Part shown: positions 7,018 through 14,628 of the stretch, piece after piece | How the letters are laid out: the number at the start of each line of letters is the position of its first letter | How positions within the stretch are numbered: position 1 is the stretch's first letter | Assembly: GCA_031553225.1 (NCBI GenBank) | Contig: JAVBLU010000002.1 | Span: 1 to 27,503, forward strand | Source: JAVBLU01 sp031553225 | Lineage (GTDB): Bacteria > Bacillota > Clostridia > Christensenellales > UBA1750 | Direction of reading: 5' to 3' | Length of the DNA stretch: 27,503 nt | Program-made: the position numbers and the translations under genes | The notes under the pieces: model-generated | Told to the model about the DNA's origin: nothing | The model's database searches: none | The model's input: only the letters and a program-made list of their open reading frames with translations

Positions 7018-7511
7018 CGCCGCACGTGAAGCGCGGCAAGCACAAGGCGCTCCACGGGGCGCACGGCGCGCGTTCCAATGAACTCGTCCGTGTGCAGGGG
7101 GCGCACGAGCACCGTGCGCATGCCCGCGCGATGCCCGCCCACAACGTCGGTGAAGTATTGATCGCCAATCACCACGCAGGCCTCCCGCGGCACGCCCATT
7201 AGGTCGGCAGCGCGCCAAAAAGCGCGACGCGAAGGCTTTTTCGCGTCGCATAAGAATTCAACACGCAGTGCGTCCGCCACCGGGCGCACGCGGCCCGCAT
7301 GGTTGTTGGACAGGATGCACACGCACAGCCCAGCCGCCCGCGCGTCGCTCAGCCAGTAGCGCGCCTTGTCCGCCACGTCCCGGCAGTTCCAGGGGGCGAT
7401 CGTGTTGTCCAAATCGACGATACAGCCGCGCACGCCCAGGCGCAAAAGGCCGCCGATGTCGATGTCCCACACGCCCGCCGCGCAAGCGTCCGGGCGCGCC
7501 ATGATGCCCAA
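7014..7511 (-). CDS. YqeG-family HAD phosphatase
   Basis: 165 residues. HAD motifs occur in order: I, DLDNT (33-37); II, LSNN (67-70); III, KKP (91-93); IV, GDQYFTD (116-122). The length and the GDQxxTDVxGG pattern are those of YqeG/mitochondrial PGP-like phosphatases, whose physiological substrate in bacteria is not settled. The usual partner yqeH is absent here. The start is probably TTG 7511, with AGGTGG 7 bases upstream; ATG 7502 would be too far away. It is first in the leftward operon. A modest promoter candidate (TTGCGC, 17 bases, TAGGAT) lies about 20-60 bases upstream. Confidence 0.88.
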   Translation of the reverse strand: MGIMARPDACAAGVWDIDIGGLLRLGVRGCIVDLDNTIAPWNCRDVADKARYWLSDARAAGLCVCILSNNHAGRVRPVADALRVEFLCDAKKPSRRAFWRAADLMGVPREACVVIGDQYFTDVVGGHRAGMRTVLVRPLHTDEFIGTRAVRPVERLVLAALHVRR

Positions 7512-8119
7512 CGATTGACCACCTCGCCCTCTATCCTATACCAAAATGAAGGCGAGCGCAAGGTCATTCCCGGCGTTCAGCTCTGCATGCGGTCCGCGCA
7601 TCTATGCCGAAGGCCGATGAGCGGGCAATTGCGCCTGCCGCGTTAAGTGATGCAGCAGATGCGGGATATAGTTGCGCTTTAGGTAGAAGAGTGAGCTCTC
7701 CCTCTCCTTGCGTTTGGGCGCGTAAGCCGGCACGGACGCAGCAGTCGCGGATGATCAAACGGCAAACGTGTTGGCCCTCCCTGTCGCAGCATTTGCGGAT
7801 CGGCCTAGACGTAGTGCTTGTCCGGCGCTCATGCCCTATTCGGTTGTCGGTACGTCTATTTTTTCATTTCTCGGGTCTCGTTTTCGATACGTATCGCGAA
7901 ATACAAAGTTATGCTTGATGCTTAGTGTATTTACTATAACAAAAATCCGGTTTGTTAAAGGGCGCGCCAGCGGCCGACGCATCGCTATCGAGCGCACTGA
8001 AAGACATCGCTTACAGGAAGAGGAAAACTGCACGAGCAACCGAAATGTATATGGGCGATAAACCCGCCACTGCGTCCGCCGGCAGATTCATACCCGAAAT
8101 ACAAATGGAGGGAACCGCC
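7512..8119. other. 608-base divergent gap without a clear gene
   Basis: The gap lies between the leftward HAD operon and the rightward amidotransferase-like gene. Reading all frames I find no ORF with coding character. The right half (7850-7950) is AT-rich and holds a perfect 12-bp palindrome, CGATACGTATCG (7885-7896). TATAAC near 7936 could be a -10 but has no good -35. Confidence 0.45.
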
Positions 8120-8878
8120 ATGGGCAAAAGCCTGCGCATCCTGTTTGTGGGCGAGTCGTGCTTCTTCACAACGACGGAGTACAAGGGGATCGACCATTTC
8201 TCCGAGACGAATTACGGCGAGGCGTTCGGCGTGATGCGCGAGGTCTTCGAGAAGCTTGGTCACAGCTGTACGCACATTCCCTGCCATATGGTCAGCCGGC
8301 AATATCCGCGCACGCTGGACGAGCTGAGGAAATATGACGCGGTCATGTTTTCCGACGTGGGCTCCAACACTTTTCTGCTGCTGCCCGAGATGGTGCGCAC
8401 CGGCAAGCGTGTGGCGAATCTGCTGGCGCTCACCAAGCAGTATGTGGCCGAAGGCGGCGGCTTTTGCATGATCGGCGGCTATATGACCTTTCAGGGCATG
8501 GACGCCAAGGGCAAATGGAAGGACACGCACATCGAGCAGATCATGCCCGTCGTCTTCCTGCCGCACGACGACCGCATGGAGGTGCCTGAGGGCGCCGACC
8601 TTACGTGCATACCGGGCTCGCACCCCATTCTGGACGGTCTACCGGCCGAGTGGCCCTACATTCTGGGCTACAACAAGTCCATCCTAAAGCCGGATGCCCA
8701 GGCGCATGTCACCTTCAACGGCGATCCTATTCTGGCTACCGGCACATACGGCAAGGGCCGCGTCGCGGCCTGGGCCTCCGACTGCGGCCCGCACTGGGCC
8801 CCCGCCGCCATGAACCAGTGGGCGCTGTACCCCAAGCTGTGGGACAATATCGGCCAGTGGCTGGCAGGCGGCCTCTAG
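8120..8878 (+). CDS. Class I glutamine amidotransferase-like protein (COG5426 type)
   Basis: 252 residues, start set by GGAGGG 7 bases before ATG 8120; the in-frame upstream extension has no ribosome site. The fold pattern is ThuA/GATase1-like: ILFVGESCFF at the N-terminus, YDAVMFSDVGSNT, then YVAEGGGFCMIGGYMTFQG and GRVAAWASDCGPHW near the end. This matches the COG5426 putative amidotransferase family by recall. The classical GATase nucleophile elbow (GxCxG) is not seen, so glutaminase activity is doubtful; this group may be binding proteins or act on another substrate. It is followed after 38 bases by an M24 peptidase on the same strand, suggesting a two-gene operon. Confidence 0.8.
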   Translation: MGKSLRILFVGESCFFTTTEYKGIDHFSETNYGEAFGVMREVFEKLGHSCTHIPCHMVSRQYPRTLDELRKYDAVMFSDVGSNTFLLLPEMVRTGKRVANLLALTKQYVAEGGGFCMIGGYMTFQGMDAKGKWKDTHIEQIMPVVFLPHDDRMEVPEGADLTCIPGSHPILDGLPAEWPYILGYNKSILKPDAQAHVTFNGDPILATGTYGKGRVAAWASDCGPHWAPAAMNQWALYPKLWDNIGQWLAGGL

Positions 8879-8916
8879 CGGCCGACAGCCAGCCCGTCTT
8901 GCACAGAGGTGGAACC

Positions 8917-10107
8917 ATGATCTTTCACCAGCGCTTCGGCCGCGCCATAAGCGCCCTACAAGCAAACGGAATCGACGCGTGGTTGACCCTTGGCCGGGAA
9001 TCGCATTTCCTCACCGAACCGGCCATCACGTATCTGATGCCCGCCGAGGTGCTTATGCGCTCGGCGGTGCTCGTCAGCAAGGACGGCGAGCGCATCTGTA
9101 TCTGCACGGCTCTGGAGAGCGAGGAGTTCGCAGCCTCCGGGCTGTTTACGCAGGTTATCCTATACAGCGGCATTGCCGGCTTTTCGGCGGCCATCGCCGA
9201 CGCCGTTCGTGCGCGTCTGCCCATGGCCAAGCTGGCGCTTAATTTTTCCGCGCAGGATCCCTCCGCCGACGGCCTGAGCTACTCGGACTATCTGCTTGTT
9301 CAGCGCAGCCTTGCCTCCGCGGGCTTCGCCGGTGATATCGTCTCCTCCGAGCCCGTTATGAAATGCGTGCGCGGCAAAAAGAGCGACGAGGAGGTCGCAC
9401 GGATCGCCCACGCGGTGCGCATGGCGATGCGGGTGTATGAGGAAGCCCGGCCGCATATGCATCTTGGGATGTCCGGCGCGGACGTGCAGAAGCTGTTTCA
9501 GGGCATCATCGCCGACCACCGCTGGGACTATGCTTGGTGCCCGCCCAACAACCCCTTCGTCTCGGTGGGCCCGCGCTCCAGCTATATGTGCAAACACCCA
9601 CCCGCCGACGTATACATCCAACCGGGCGACGTCGTCAACGTCGATCTGGGCGTGCGCGTCAACGGTTTTTCTTCGGACAACCAGCGAACTTTCTATGCCA
9701 TGGCGGAAGGTGAGAGCGAGCCCTGTGAGGAGGTACGCCGCGCGCTGAGCACCCTGCAGCTGATGAACCGCGAGGTGTGCGCCGCCATGCGGACCGGCAG
9801 TAACTCGAACAGCCTGACGGCCATCGGCGACCGCGTGATGAAGGTGTGCGGCTATCCGGACGGCTGGAGCGGCGGCTATGGTCACGAAATCGGCCTTTTT
9901 GCGCACAATGGCGGCATCGCGGCCGGCATCAGCGCAACCAAAGGCTGCCTGGACTCCGTTCTGGAGGAGAACATGACATTTACGCTGGAGCCTGCCATCC
10001 TCACCTCCCGCGGGCGCGTGTGCCAGGAGGAGGTCGTGCAGGTGACCGCCGGCGGCGGCATCATGCTCAGCACGCCGCAGCGCGGGCTTTGGATCATCAA
10101 CCCCTAG
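8917..10107 (+). CDS. M24-family metallopeptidase (Xaa-Pro aminopeptidase-like)
   Basis: 396 residues: an N-terminal creatinase-like domain (1-145) and a C-terminal pita-bread domain (about 150-396). All five dinuclear metal ligands are visible: D243 (NVDLG), D254 (SSDNQRTF), H323 (GHEIGL), E358 (TLEPA) and E372 (QEEVV). It should therefore be an active aminopeptidase or creatinase/prolidase-type hydrolase in the cytosol. The exact substrate cannot be told. AGAGGTGG lies 4-5 bases before ATG 8917. It probably shares a transcript with the amidotransferase-like gene upstream, so both may act on one small peptide or amide compound (inference). A long hairpin follows the stop. Confidence 0.88.
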   Translation: MIFHQRFGRAISALQANGIDAWLTLGRESHFLTEPAITYLMPAEVLMRSAVLVSKDGERICICTALESEEFAASGLFTQVILYSGIAGFSAAIADAVRARLPMAKLALNFSAQDPSADGLSYSDYLLVQRSLASAGFAGDIVSSEPVMKCVRGKKSDEEVARIAHAVRMAMRVYEEARPHMHLGMSGADVQKLFQGIIADHRWDYAWCPPNNPFVSVGPRSSYMCKHPPADVYIQPGDVVNVDLGVRVNGFSSDNQRTFYAMAEGESEPCEEVRRALSTLQLMNREVCAAMRTGSNSNSLTAIGDRVMKVCGYPDGWSGGYGHEIGLFAHNGGIAAGISATKGCLDSVLEENMTFTLEPAILTSRGRVCQEEVVQVTAGGGIMLSTPQRGLWIINP

Positions 10108-10123
10108 CCCGCACGCGCAACAC

Positions 10124-10159
10124 AAGCGGCAGGCGAACCTCATGGTTTGCCTGCCGCTT
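10124..10159. terminator. Long hairpin between convergent genes
   Basis: The arms 10124-10139 and 10144-10159 form a 16-bp stem with a single G-U pair and a 4-base loop, 16 bases past the M24 stop. It lacks a strong T-run. It sits between convergent genes and can serve both. Confidence 0.6.
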
Positions 10160-10225
10160 CAGATCGTCGCTCGCAACGGCCAAACGGGCGGAGTAAGGCC
10201 GTTCACGCCTTCGCTCGGCGCGCCG

Positions 10226-11419
10226 TCAGCAGGGCTTGTCCACAATGGTCCTCAAAAAGGCGGTCATCTCCCGTCCGTTCTCCTGCCAGGTAAACCGCTC
10301 AAGCGCCGCCCGCAGACGGGGCAGGCGCAGGGCGCGCTCCTGCTCGCTCATGCCGCACAGGCGCACAATGTCCCGGGCGACCGCCTCCGGGGTGAGGTCG
10401 TGCGCCACCTCCACCAGATCGCCGAACGCATCCGCCTCGTGGGTGTGCGTCATCAGCACGGGCGTCCCGCTGGCCAGGTACTCAAGCAGCCTGGAGGAAA
10501 AGCAGTACGGTACGAAGGGATGGAGCGGATCCTTCAGCGAGAGGAGCAGGCTGGCCTGGCGCTGCGCATCCAGCAGCTCCTGCCGCGGAACAAAGGGCAT
10601 TCGTTTGATATGGGGGTACTTTCCCGCCGCTTCGTCCAGCAGGTGATCCAGCTCGCCCCTGCCGTACACGTGCAGCTCATACAGCTCCGGGTTCAGCTGC
10701 GCGCACGCCTCCAGCATGAGCGAGATGAGATATCTCGAGTCAAAGGCACCCGAATATACGATGACGCGCTTCCCCTTCGTCTCCTGCTGGGAGCCCGGCC
10801 TGAGCTCCTCGGGATCCATGCCGCAGCGCATCAGGCAGGCGGGGCGCCCTGGCGCATACGTCTGGGCCAGATCCTTTGTAAGGTTGTATACGCCGTTTGC
10901 GTGCCGGACCGTCCAGCGCACAAAGGTATTGTCGATCGATACGAGGATCTTCTTGAGAGGATGCGCCTTGGTAACAAACAAAACAGGATCCATGAGCAGC
11001 ACGAGGTAAGGCATACGGCACAGGCGCGCGGCCAAATACACCGCGATCATGGGCGCGGAAAACGATACAAAGGTCATGACGGCCTTATCCTTCTCCCTTC
11101 GGTGGCGTATCCCCCAGCGAAGAAGAAAAAAGAAGGTGCCCACAAAGAGAGCGATCTGTTTGACGCCCGAAATATTCAGGTAAGGGATCGCCTCGCCCTT
11201 CACCTGCGCGCCCATCGCAATGGGCCCTCCGGGGAAGAACACCCTCTTGTCTCTTGGGTAGCTCGCAGAAGGCGTCGCGCTGATAACATTCACTGTTACG
11301 CCGTTTTGCGCAAATCCCTTGGCGTATCCGCGCACACATCCCTCGGAGGTGGGGGAATAACCCCGCAGCTTCCTGTCGCTCTCCGTCAAGGGCACACAAC
11401 CACATAGTGCAAGCCTCAT
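10226..11419 (-). CDS. GT4-type glycosyltransferase
   Basis: 397 residues with the two-Rossmann GT-B layout. The N-terminal half has an acceptor-side start (MRLALCGCVPL) and a hydrophobic patch (ALFVGTFFFLLRWG) that may sit on the membrane. The C-terminal half has VIVYSGAFDSRY and the donor-site segment SSRLLEYLASGTPVL, the usual E-containing region of family 4 enzymes. The sugar and acceptor are unknown. ATG 11419 is chosen because GGAG lies 9 bases upstream; 11434 and 11494 have none. It starts 77 bases after sigK on the same strand with no clear terminator between, so mother-cell co-expression is possible. Spore-surface glycosylation is speculation. Confidence 0.82.
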   Translation of the reverse strand: MRLALCGCVPLTESDRKLRGYSPTSEGCVRGYAKGFAQNGVTVNVISATPSASYPRDKRVFFPGGPIAMGAQVKGEAIPYLNISGVKQIALFVGTFFFLLRWGIRHRREKDKAVMTFVSFSAPMIAVYLAARLCRMPYLVLLMDPVLFVTKAHPLKKILVSIDNTFVRWTVRHANGVYNLTKDLAQTYAPGRPACLMRCGMDPEELRPGSQQETKGKRVIVYSGAFDSRYLISLMLEACAQLNPELYELHVYGRGELDHLLDEAAGKYPHIKRMPFVPRQELLDAQRQASLLLSLKDPLHPFVPYCFSSRLLEYLASGTPVLMTHTHEADAFGDLVEVAHDLTPEAVARDIVRLCGMSEQERALRLPRLRAALERFTWQENGREMTAFLRTIVDKPC

Positions 11420-11496
11420 ACGTATCGTCTCCATCATGTTACATCGAATATCGCAGTGCGTCATCATAGTATCACAAATTGGATTTCTTTGCACTA

Positions 11497-12201
11497 TCAG
11501 TTGTTCGGCCGTTCCAGGCCGCGGTTCAATTTTTCGATGGCGCGTTTTTCGATTCGCGATACGTACGAGCGCGAAATGCCCATCAGCTGGGCGATCTCTC
11601 GCTGCGGCAGCTGCTTCGCGCCCAGCAGGCCGTAGCGAAGCTCAATCACCTCGCGCTCCTGGCGCGTTAGGTAGCTGCGCATCAGAGCGTATACCCTGGC
11701 CATGTCCAGGTTCTGCTCCACCTGACGCGTCACCGTATCCGGCTCGGTGCCCAGCACGTCCAGCAGGCTGATCTCGTTCCCTTCCCTGTCCACGCCCACC
11801 GGCTCGTACATGCCTGTCTCGTTGCTCACCTTGCGCCGGGCGCGTATGGCCATCAGTATTTCATTGCGGATGCAGTGCGCCGCATAGCCGGAAAGCGGCG
11901 TGCCGTTTTTGATGTCGTAGGTGGAGATCGCCTTGATGAGCCCAATCGTGCCGATGGAGATCAAATCGTCGTACTCAATGCCTGTGTTCGGGTAACGGTT
12001 GGCCACAAAGGCCACCAAGCGCAGGTTGTGCTCGATGAGCACGGCGCGCGCCGTCTCGTCGCTGCCGGTCGCCAGGCGTTCTAGGTACTTGCGCTCCTCA
12101 TCGGGCGGGAGCGGCGGCGGAAATGAGCTGCGGCCCGACACATACCCAAGGAAGAAGAGGCACTCGCGCAGCATCCACAGCAGGCCTTGGGAAAACATCA
12201 T
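11497..12201 (-). CDS. sigK: RNA polymerase sporulation sigma factor SigK (pro-form)
   Basis: About 234 residues. The N-terminus (MMFSQGLLWMLRECLFFLGY) is the hydrophobic pro-sequence that tethers pro-sigma-K to the outer forespore membrane until SpoIVFB cuts it. Next come PPPLPPDEERKYLERL and IEHNLRLVAFVA. Region 2 contains DDLISIGTIGLIKAI and region 4 contains QREIAQLMGISRSYVSRIEKRA, the -35-binding helix-turn-helix. SigK directs late mother-cell genes for coat and exosporium. The gene is uninterrupted, so no skin element splits it here. ATG 12201 and ATG 12198 are adjacent; a G-rich site precedes both. An inverted repeat (12209-12251) overlaps the ribosome site and a SigE-like promoter. 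Confidence 0.95.
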   Translation of the reverse strand: MMFSQGLLWMLRECLFFLGYVSGRSSFPPPLPPDEERKYLERLATGSDETARAVLIEHNLRLVAFVANRYPNTGIEYDDLISIGTIGLIKAISTYDIKNGTPLSGYAAHCIRNEILMAIRARRKVSNETGMYEPVGVDREGNEISLLDVLGTEPDTVTRQVEQNLDMARVYALMRSYLTRQEREVIELRYGLLGAKQLPQREIAQLMGISRSYVSRIEKRAIEKLNRGLERPNN

Positions 12202-12208
12202 ACACGTA

Positions 12209-12251
12209 CCCCCCGCGCATTGCTTTGCTAAAGCGTATGCCGCGCGGGGGG
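12209..12251 (-). promoter_or_regulatory. sigK leader: SigE-like -10 inside an SD-sequestering inverted repeat
   Basis: The perfect 10-bp arms 12209-12218 and 12242-12251 flank a 23-base loop. On the minus strand the downstream arm is GCGCGGGGGG, the G-rich ribosome site of sigK. Inside the loop is CATACGCT (12239-12232), close to the sigma-E -10 CATACANT. I see no strong -35. A transcript from this promoter would start after the upstream arm. Confidence 0.5.
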
Positions 12252-12322
12252 CGACTTTGTTTGTCCGGCCATGGCTGGCCGCAATTGAGGGCAGGCTTCC
12301 TTGGGCGGCGCGGAGAAGCTCC

Positions 12323-13909
12323 TCAGCGCAGGCCGGCGGCGCGGGCCACGGCGGCCTGATGTCCCCTGTCTTCAAGGCCGGTGTTGACGTTGCGGCTGCC
12401 AAGGAAATGCATGCAGAACTGACCCTCCACGCCGTTGTCAAGCGATTCGGCGTCCGGCGCGTGCGGCATGCCGTTCATGGAGGCCGCCACCCAGACACCC
12501 CCCACGTATGCGAGCGCCGAGCGACGCTCCCAGCTCCACGTGCCGCCGTACACGCGCTTGAGGGTTTTCGCATCCTCGGTTGAGGAGGGCGTAAAGTCCA
12601 GATGTCGTTCACTGGGCGTAAGGCAGGTGACGGTGAAGGTCCGGCGGGTGCGCAGGTCCACCACGCTCACCTGCTCGCCTTCGGGCAGCAAGCCGTCTTC
12701 GTAGAGCGTATGCCACGGCACAGGCTCGCCGTACTTGGGTGGATTCCCTATATCCGCTGCAGGCTGTTGGGCTTCTGCCGCGCCGCTTGTCGCCGTCGGC
12801 AAAGGGGAAGGCATTACCGGCGAAGGCGAAGGCGACATCGGCGGAGCGGCGGAGGAGGCTTGCGACGCGGCCGGAGACGCCGGCGCATCAAAAACCGTGA
12901 TACGAGGCGCTAGAATCTCCGCCGTGGGAAACACCGTCTGCGCTGCCCGTACGGGCAGCGGCACGGTGAGCAGAAGCGCCGCCGTAACGAGTACGCCGGC
13001 AACAGCGCACGACACCAACGCCTGGGATGGCACACGAAAACGGGCGATATGCCTTATTCGCCCGGCGAGCGGGTGCCGGGCTGCAGTGGGCAGGCCATGC
13101 CGGCCCCATGACGAGGCCATGGCCACAAGCATATGCCCGTACACACCGCGCTCTCCGGCAGGAAGCCTGCGCAACAGGGCGGCGTCGCAGGCCTGCTCCA
13201 TATCCTCGCGCAGCGCGCGCAGCAGGCACGCGACCATCGGGTTAAACCAGTGAACGCACCGCACGATGCGCCAAAGCATCAGCTTACCTACGTCCAGCCG
13301 CTTTACATGGAAGGCCTCATGCAAAAGCACGAGATACAGCTGTTCCTCGGGCAGGGCGAGCGCCTCCTCGGACAGATAAATCGCCGGATGCAGCAGACCC
13401 CGCGCGGCCGGGCCAACGGGCGAGCATAGGAGCGCGGGCGTTTGGGATAGCCCCGCCTCGTGCGCGGCGCGCTCCAGAAGCGGGCCGCCGCGGCCCGCGG
13501 CACAGGGCCGTGCTGCGCGAAGGCGGAGGTGCAGACGCAAGGCCCGCATCGCCGCCACGGCCGCCGAGATAAGGGCGCCTGCCGCCCACAGGAAAAGCAG
13601 CGCGTTCTCCCAAGGCACATCCCAAGCAGGCGCATCCATGGTCTGCGCCTGCAAGCGGCTGTGCAAAGGCGAGCGCACTGGCGCAGCCTCCATTACCCGC
13701 CGCATGCCCTCCGGCGCGGCCGCATACACGCTGGTGGGACTGGGCAGGCGCACCGGCGCAAGCAGGTACACGGCAAGCAACAGGAAGGCGAGTTCCCGCC
13801 ACGCTATACCCGCCCGTGCCGCGAGCAGCCTGCGCGCGAGCAGGAACAAGAGCCCGAACCCCGTACCGATCGCGGACGACAACAGCACGTGCGTAAGCCA
13901 AGCGTTCAC
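12323..13909 (-). CDS. BlaR1/MecR1-type M56 membrane metallopeptidase with NGMPH/CxHF C-terminal domain
   Basis: 528 residues. Membrane helices lie near residues 5-27, 35-52, 105-123 and 298-318. The cytosolic zinc loop has HEAFH (197-201) and EDMEQACD further on, the HExxH and third-ligand region of M56 antirepressor proteases, which cleave BlaI. A Pro/Ser/Ala-rich linker (about 335-390) leads to an outside domain of about 140 residues instead of the usual penicillin-binding sensor. That domain shows VVDLRTRRTFTV, YGGTWSWERR, ASMNGMPH (479-483) and GQFCMHFLGSR, a set of motifs I associate with uncharacterised clostridial cell-wall proteins. GTG 13909 overlaps the BlaI stop (GTGA), with AGGAGGG 6 bases upstream. 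It is the second gene of the BlaI operon. Confidence 0.88.
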   Translation of the reverse strand: MNAWLTHVLLSSAIGTGFGLLFLLARRLLAARAGIAWRELAFLLLAVYLLAPVRLPSPTSVYAAAPEGMRRVMEAAPVRSPLHSRLQAQTMDAPAWDVPWENALLFLWAAGALISAAVAAMRALRLHLRLRAARPCAAGRGGPLLERAAHEAGLSQTPALLCSPVGPAARGLLHPAIYLSEEALALPEEQLYLVLLHEAFHVKRLDVGKLMLWRIVRCVHWFNPMVACLLRALREDMEQACDAALLRRLPAGERGVYGHMLVAMASSWGRHGLPTAARHPLAGRIRHIARFRVPSQALVSCAVAGVLVTAALLLTVPLPVRAAQTVFPTAEILAPRITVFDAPASPAASQASSAAPPMSPSPSPVMPSPLPTATSGAAEAQQPAADIGNPPKYGEPVPWHTLYEDGLLPEGEQVSVVDLRTRRTFTVTCLTPSERHLDFTPSSTEDAKTLKRVYGGTWSWERRSALAYVGGVWVAASMNGMPHAPDAESLDNGVEGQFCMHFLGSRNVNTGLEDRGHQAAVARAAGLR

Positions 13910-14274
13910 TGCGTTCCCTCCTCCAGCATGGCAAGCAGTTCCTGTGCCTGTTGCCGCGTAATCTTCTTCGTCCGGCAAAAAAAGGCGAGCATTTCCTCCG
14001 GCCGGTTGTCGAAGAAGCGCGCAATCAGCCCCTCAATCCGGTCGTTTGCCACCTCGTCGCGCCGCAGCAGCGCACTGTAGCGGTGGCGGGACCCCGAGGC
14101 TTCCTCATGTACGGCGCCCTTCTCCACAAGACGCGAAAGAAGCGTTTTCACGGTCTTTACGTTCCAGCCCTCTCCGGGCAGGCGGCAGGCCACCTCGCCC
14201 AGCGTAAGCGGCGGGGCGCCCCATAAGGCCGCAAGCACGCGCTGCTCGGCGTCGGAGATGTGAATCGGAGGCAT
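13906..14274 (-). CDS. BlaI/MecI-family transcriptional repressor
   Basis: 122 residues, typical length. An N-terminal winged helix (HISDAEQRVLAALWGAPP, then GWNVKTVKTLLSRLVEKGAV) is followed by a helical dimerisation region that carries the BlaR1-sensitive cleavage area in this family. It is expected to bind the palindrome at 14298-14337 as a dimer and repress its own operon until BlaR1 cleaves it. ATG 14274 is preceded by a G9 run and GAAAGATC. It overlaps the BlaR1 gene by four bases (GTGA). No beta-lactamase gene is nearby, so the target genes may be elsewhere or be the operon only. Confidence 0.93.
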   Translation of the reverse strand: MPPIHISDAEQRVLAALWGAPPLTLGEVACRLPGEGWNVKTVKTLLSRLVEKGAVHEEASGSRHRYSALLRRDEVANDRIEGLIARFFDNRPEEMLAFFCRTKKITRQQAQELLAMLEEGTQ

Positions 14275-14281
14275 GATCTTT

Positions 14282-14290
14282 CCCCCCCCC
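14282..14290. repeat. C9/G9 homopolymer in the blaI leader
   Basis: A run of nine C on the plus strand (G9 in the mRNA) sits between the operator and the blaI start, 8 bases from the ATG, and serves as or next to the ribosome site. Such runs slip readily and would change the ribosome-site spacing. Confidence 0.7.
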
Positions 14291-14297
14291 TCTAAAT

Positions 14298-14337
14298 GAC
14301 TACAGATGTAATCCATCTATAGATTACATCTGTAGTC
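14298..14337. promoter_or_regulatory. BlaI/MecI operator palindrome and promoter
   Basis: A perfect 16-bp inverted repeat (14298-14313 and 14322-14337) with an 8-base spacer contains TACAGATGTA (14301-14310) and TACATCTGTA (14325-14334), matching the known BlaI/MecI box TACANNTGTA. On the minus strand a perfect TTGACA (14344-14349) lies just upstream, so the -10 falls inside the operator and BlaI binding would block polymerase. Confidence 0.93.
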
Positions 14338-14367
14338 CTTATTTGTCAACTATTTACATCGAAGAAT

Positions 14368-14628
14368 TCAGCGCGCGTCCTCCTCGTCCTTCATCAGCAG
14401 GCACATGTCCTCCAGTCGCTCGGAAAGAAAGGCCTGTGCGTCCGCAAGGCCCTTGTTGTAGTAGGCGGCCGCCGCCTTATCCGAAAAAAAATCCACAAAC
14501 AGCTCCGCCTGAAAGAGGCTAACCTCCAGATCGAAGTTCTCCTCCAGGTAGGCCTTCACGTGCGCCGCGGCGCGCTGGCGCTGATCCTTCCCGATGGCGA
14601 CACCTGTCTCCTTTTCCTTCCTGCGCAT
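14368..14628 (-). CDS. DUF2164-family protein
   Basis: 86 residues, typical for DUF2164, a family of unknown function common in Firmicutes. The recognisable stretch is ELFVDFFSDK, AYYNKGLADAQAFL and ERLEDMCLLM; the first 15 residues are basic. ATG 14628 is certain: AAGGAGGTGG lies 7 bases upstream, and it overlaps the preceding stop by one base (TGATG), so it is translated by coupling. It is the last gene of the leftward run starting with the GGDEF-EAL gene. I see no terminator between it and the BlaI promoter. Confidence 0.78.
   Translation of the reverse strand: MRRKEKETGVAIGKDQRQRAAAHVKAYLEENFDLEVSLFQAELFVDFFSDKAAAAYYNKGLADAQAFLSERLEDMCLLMKDEEDAR

Noticed and set aside
5579..7168. 529-codon minus-strand ORF as one fused protein
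   Set aside because: Only the last 280 codons match a protein family; the front part is an out-of-frame shadow of the prepilin peptidase gene.
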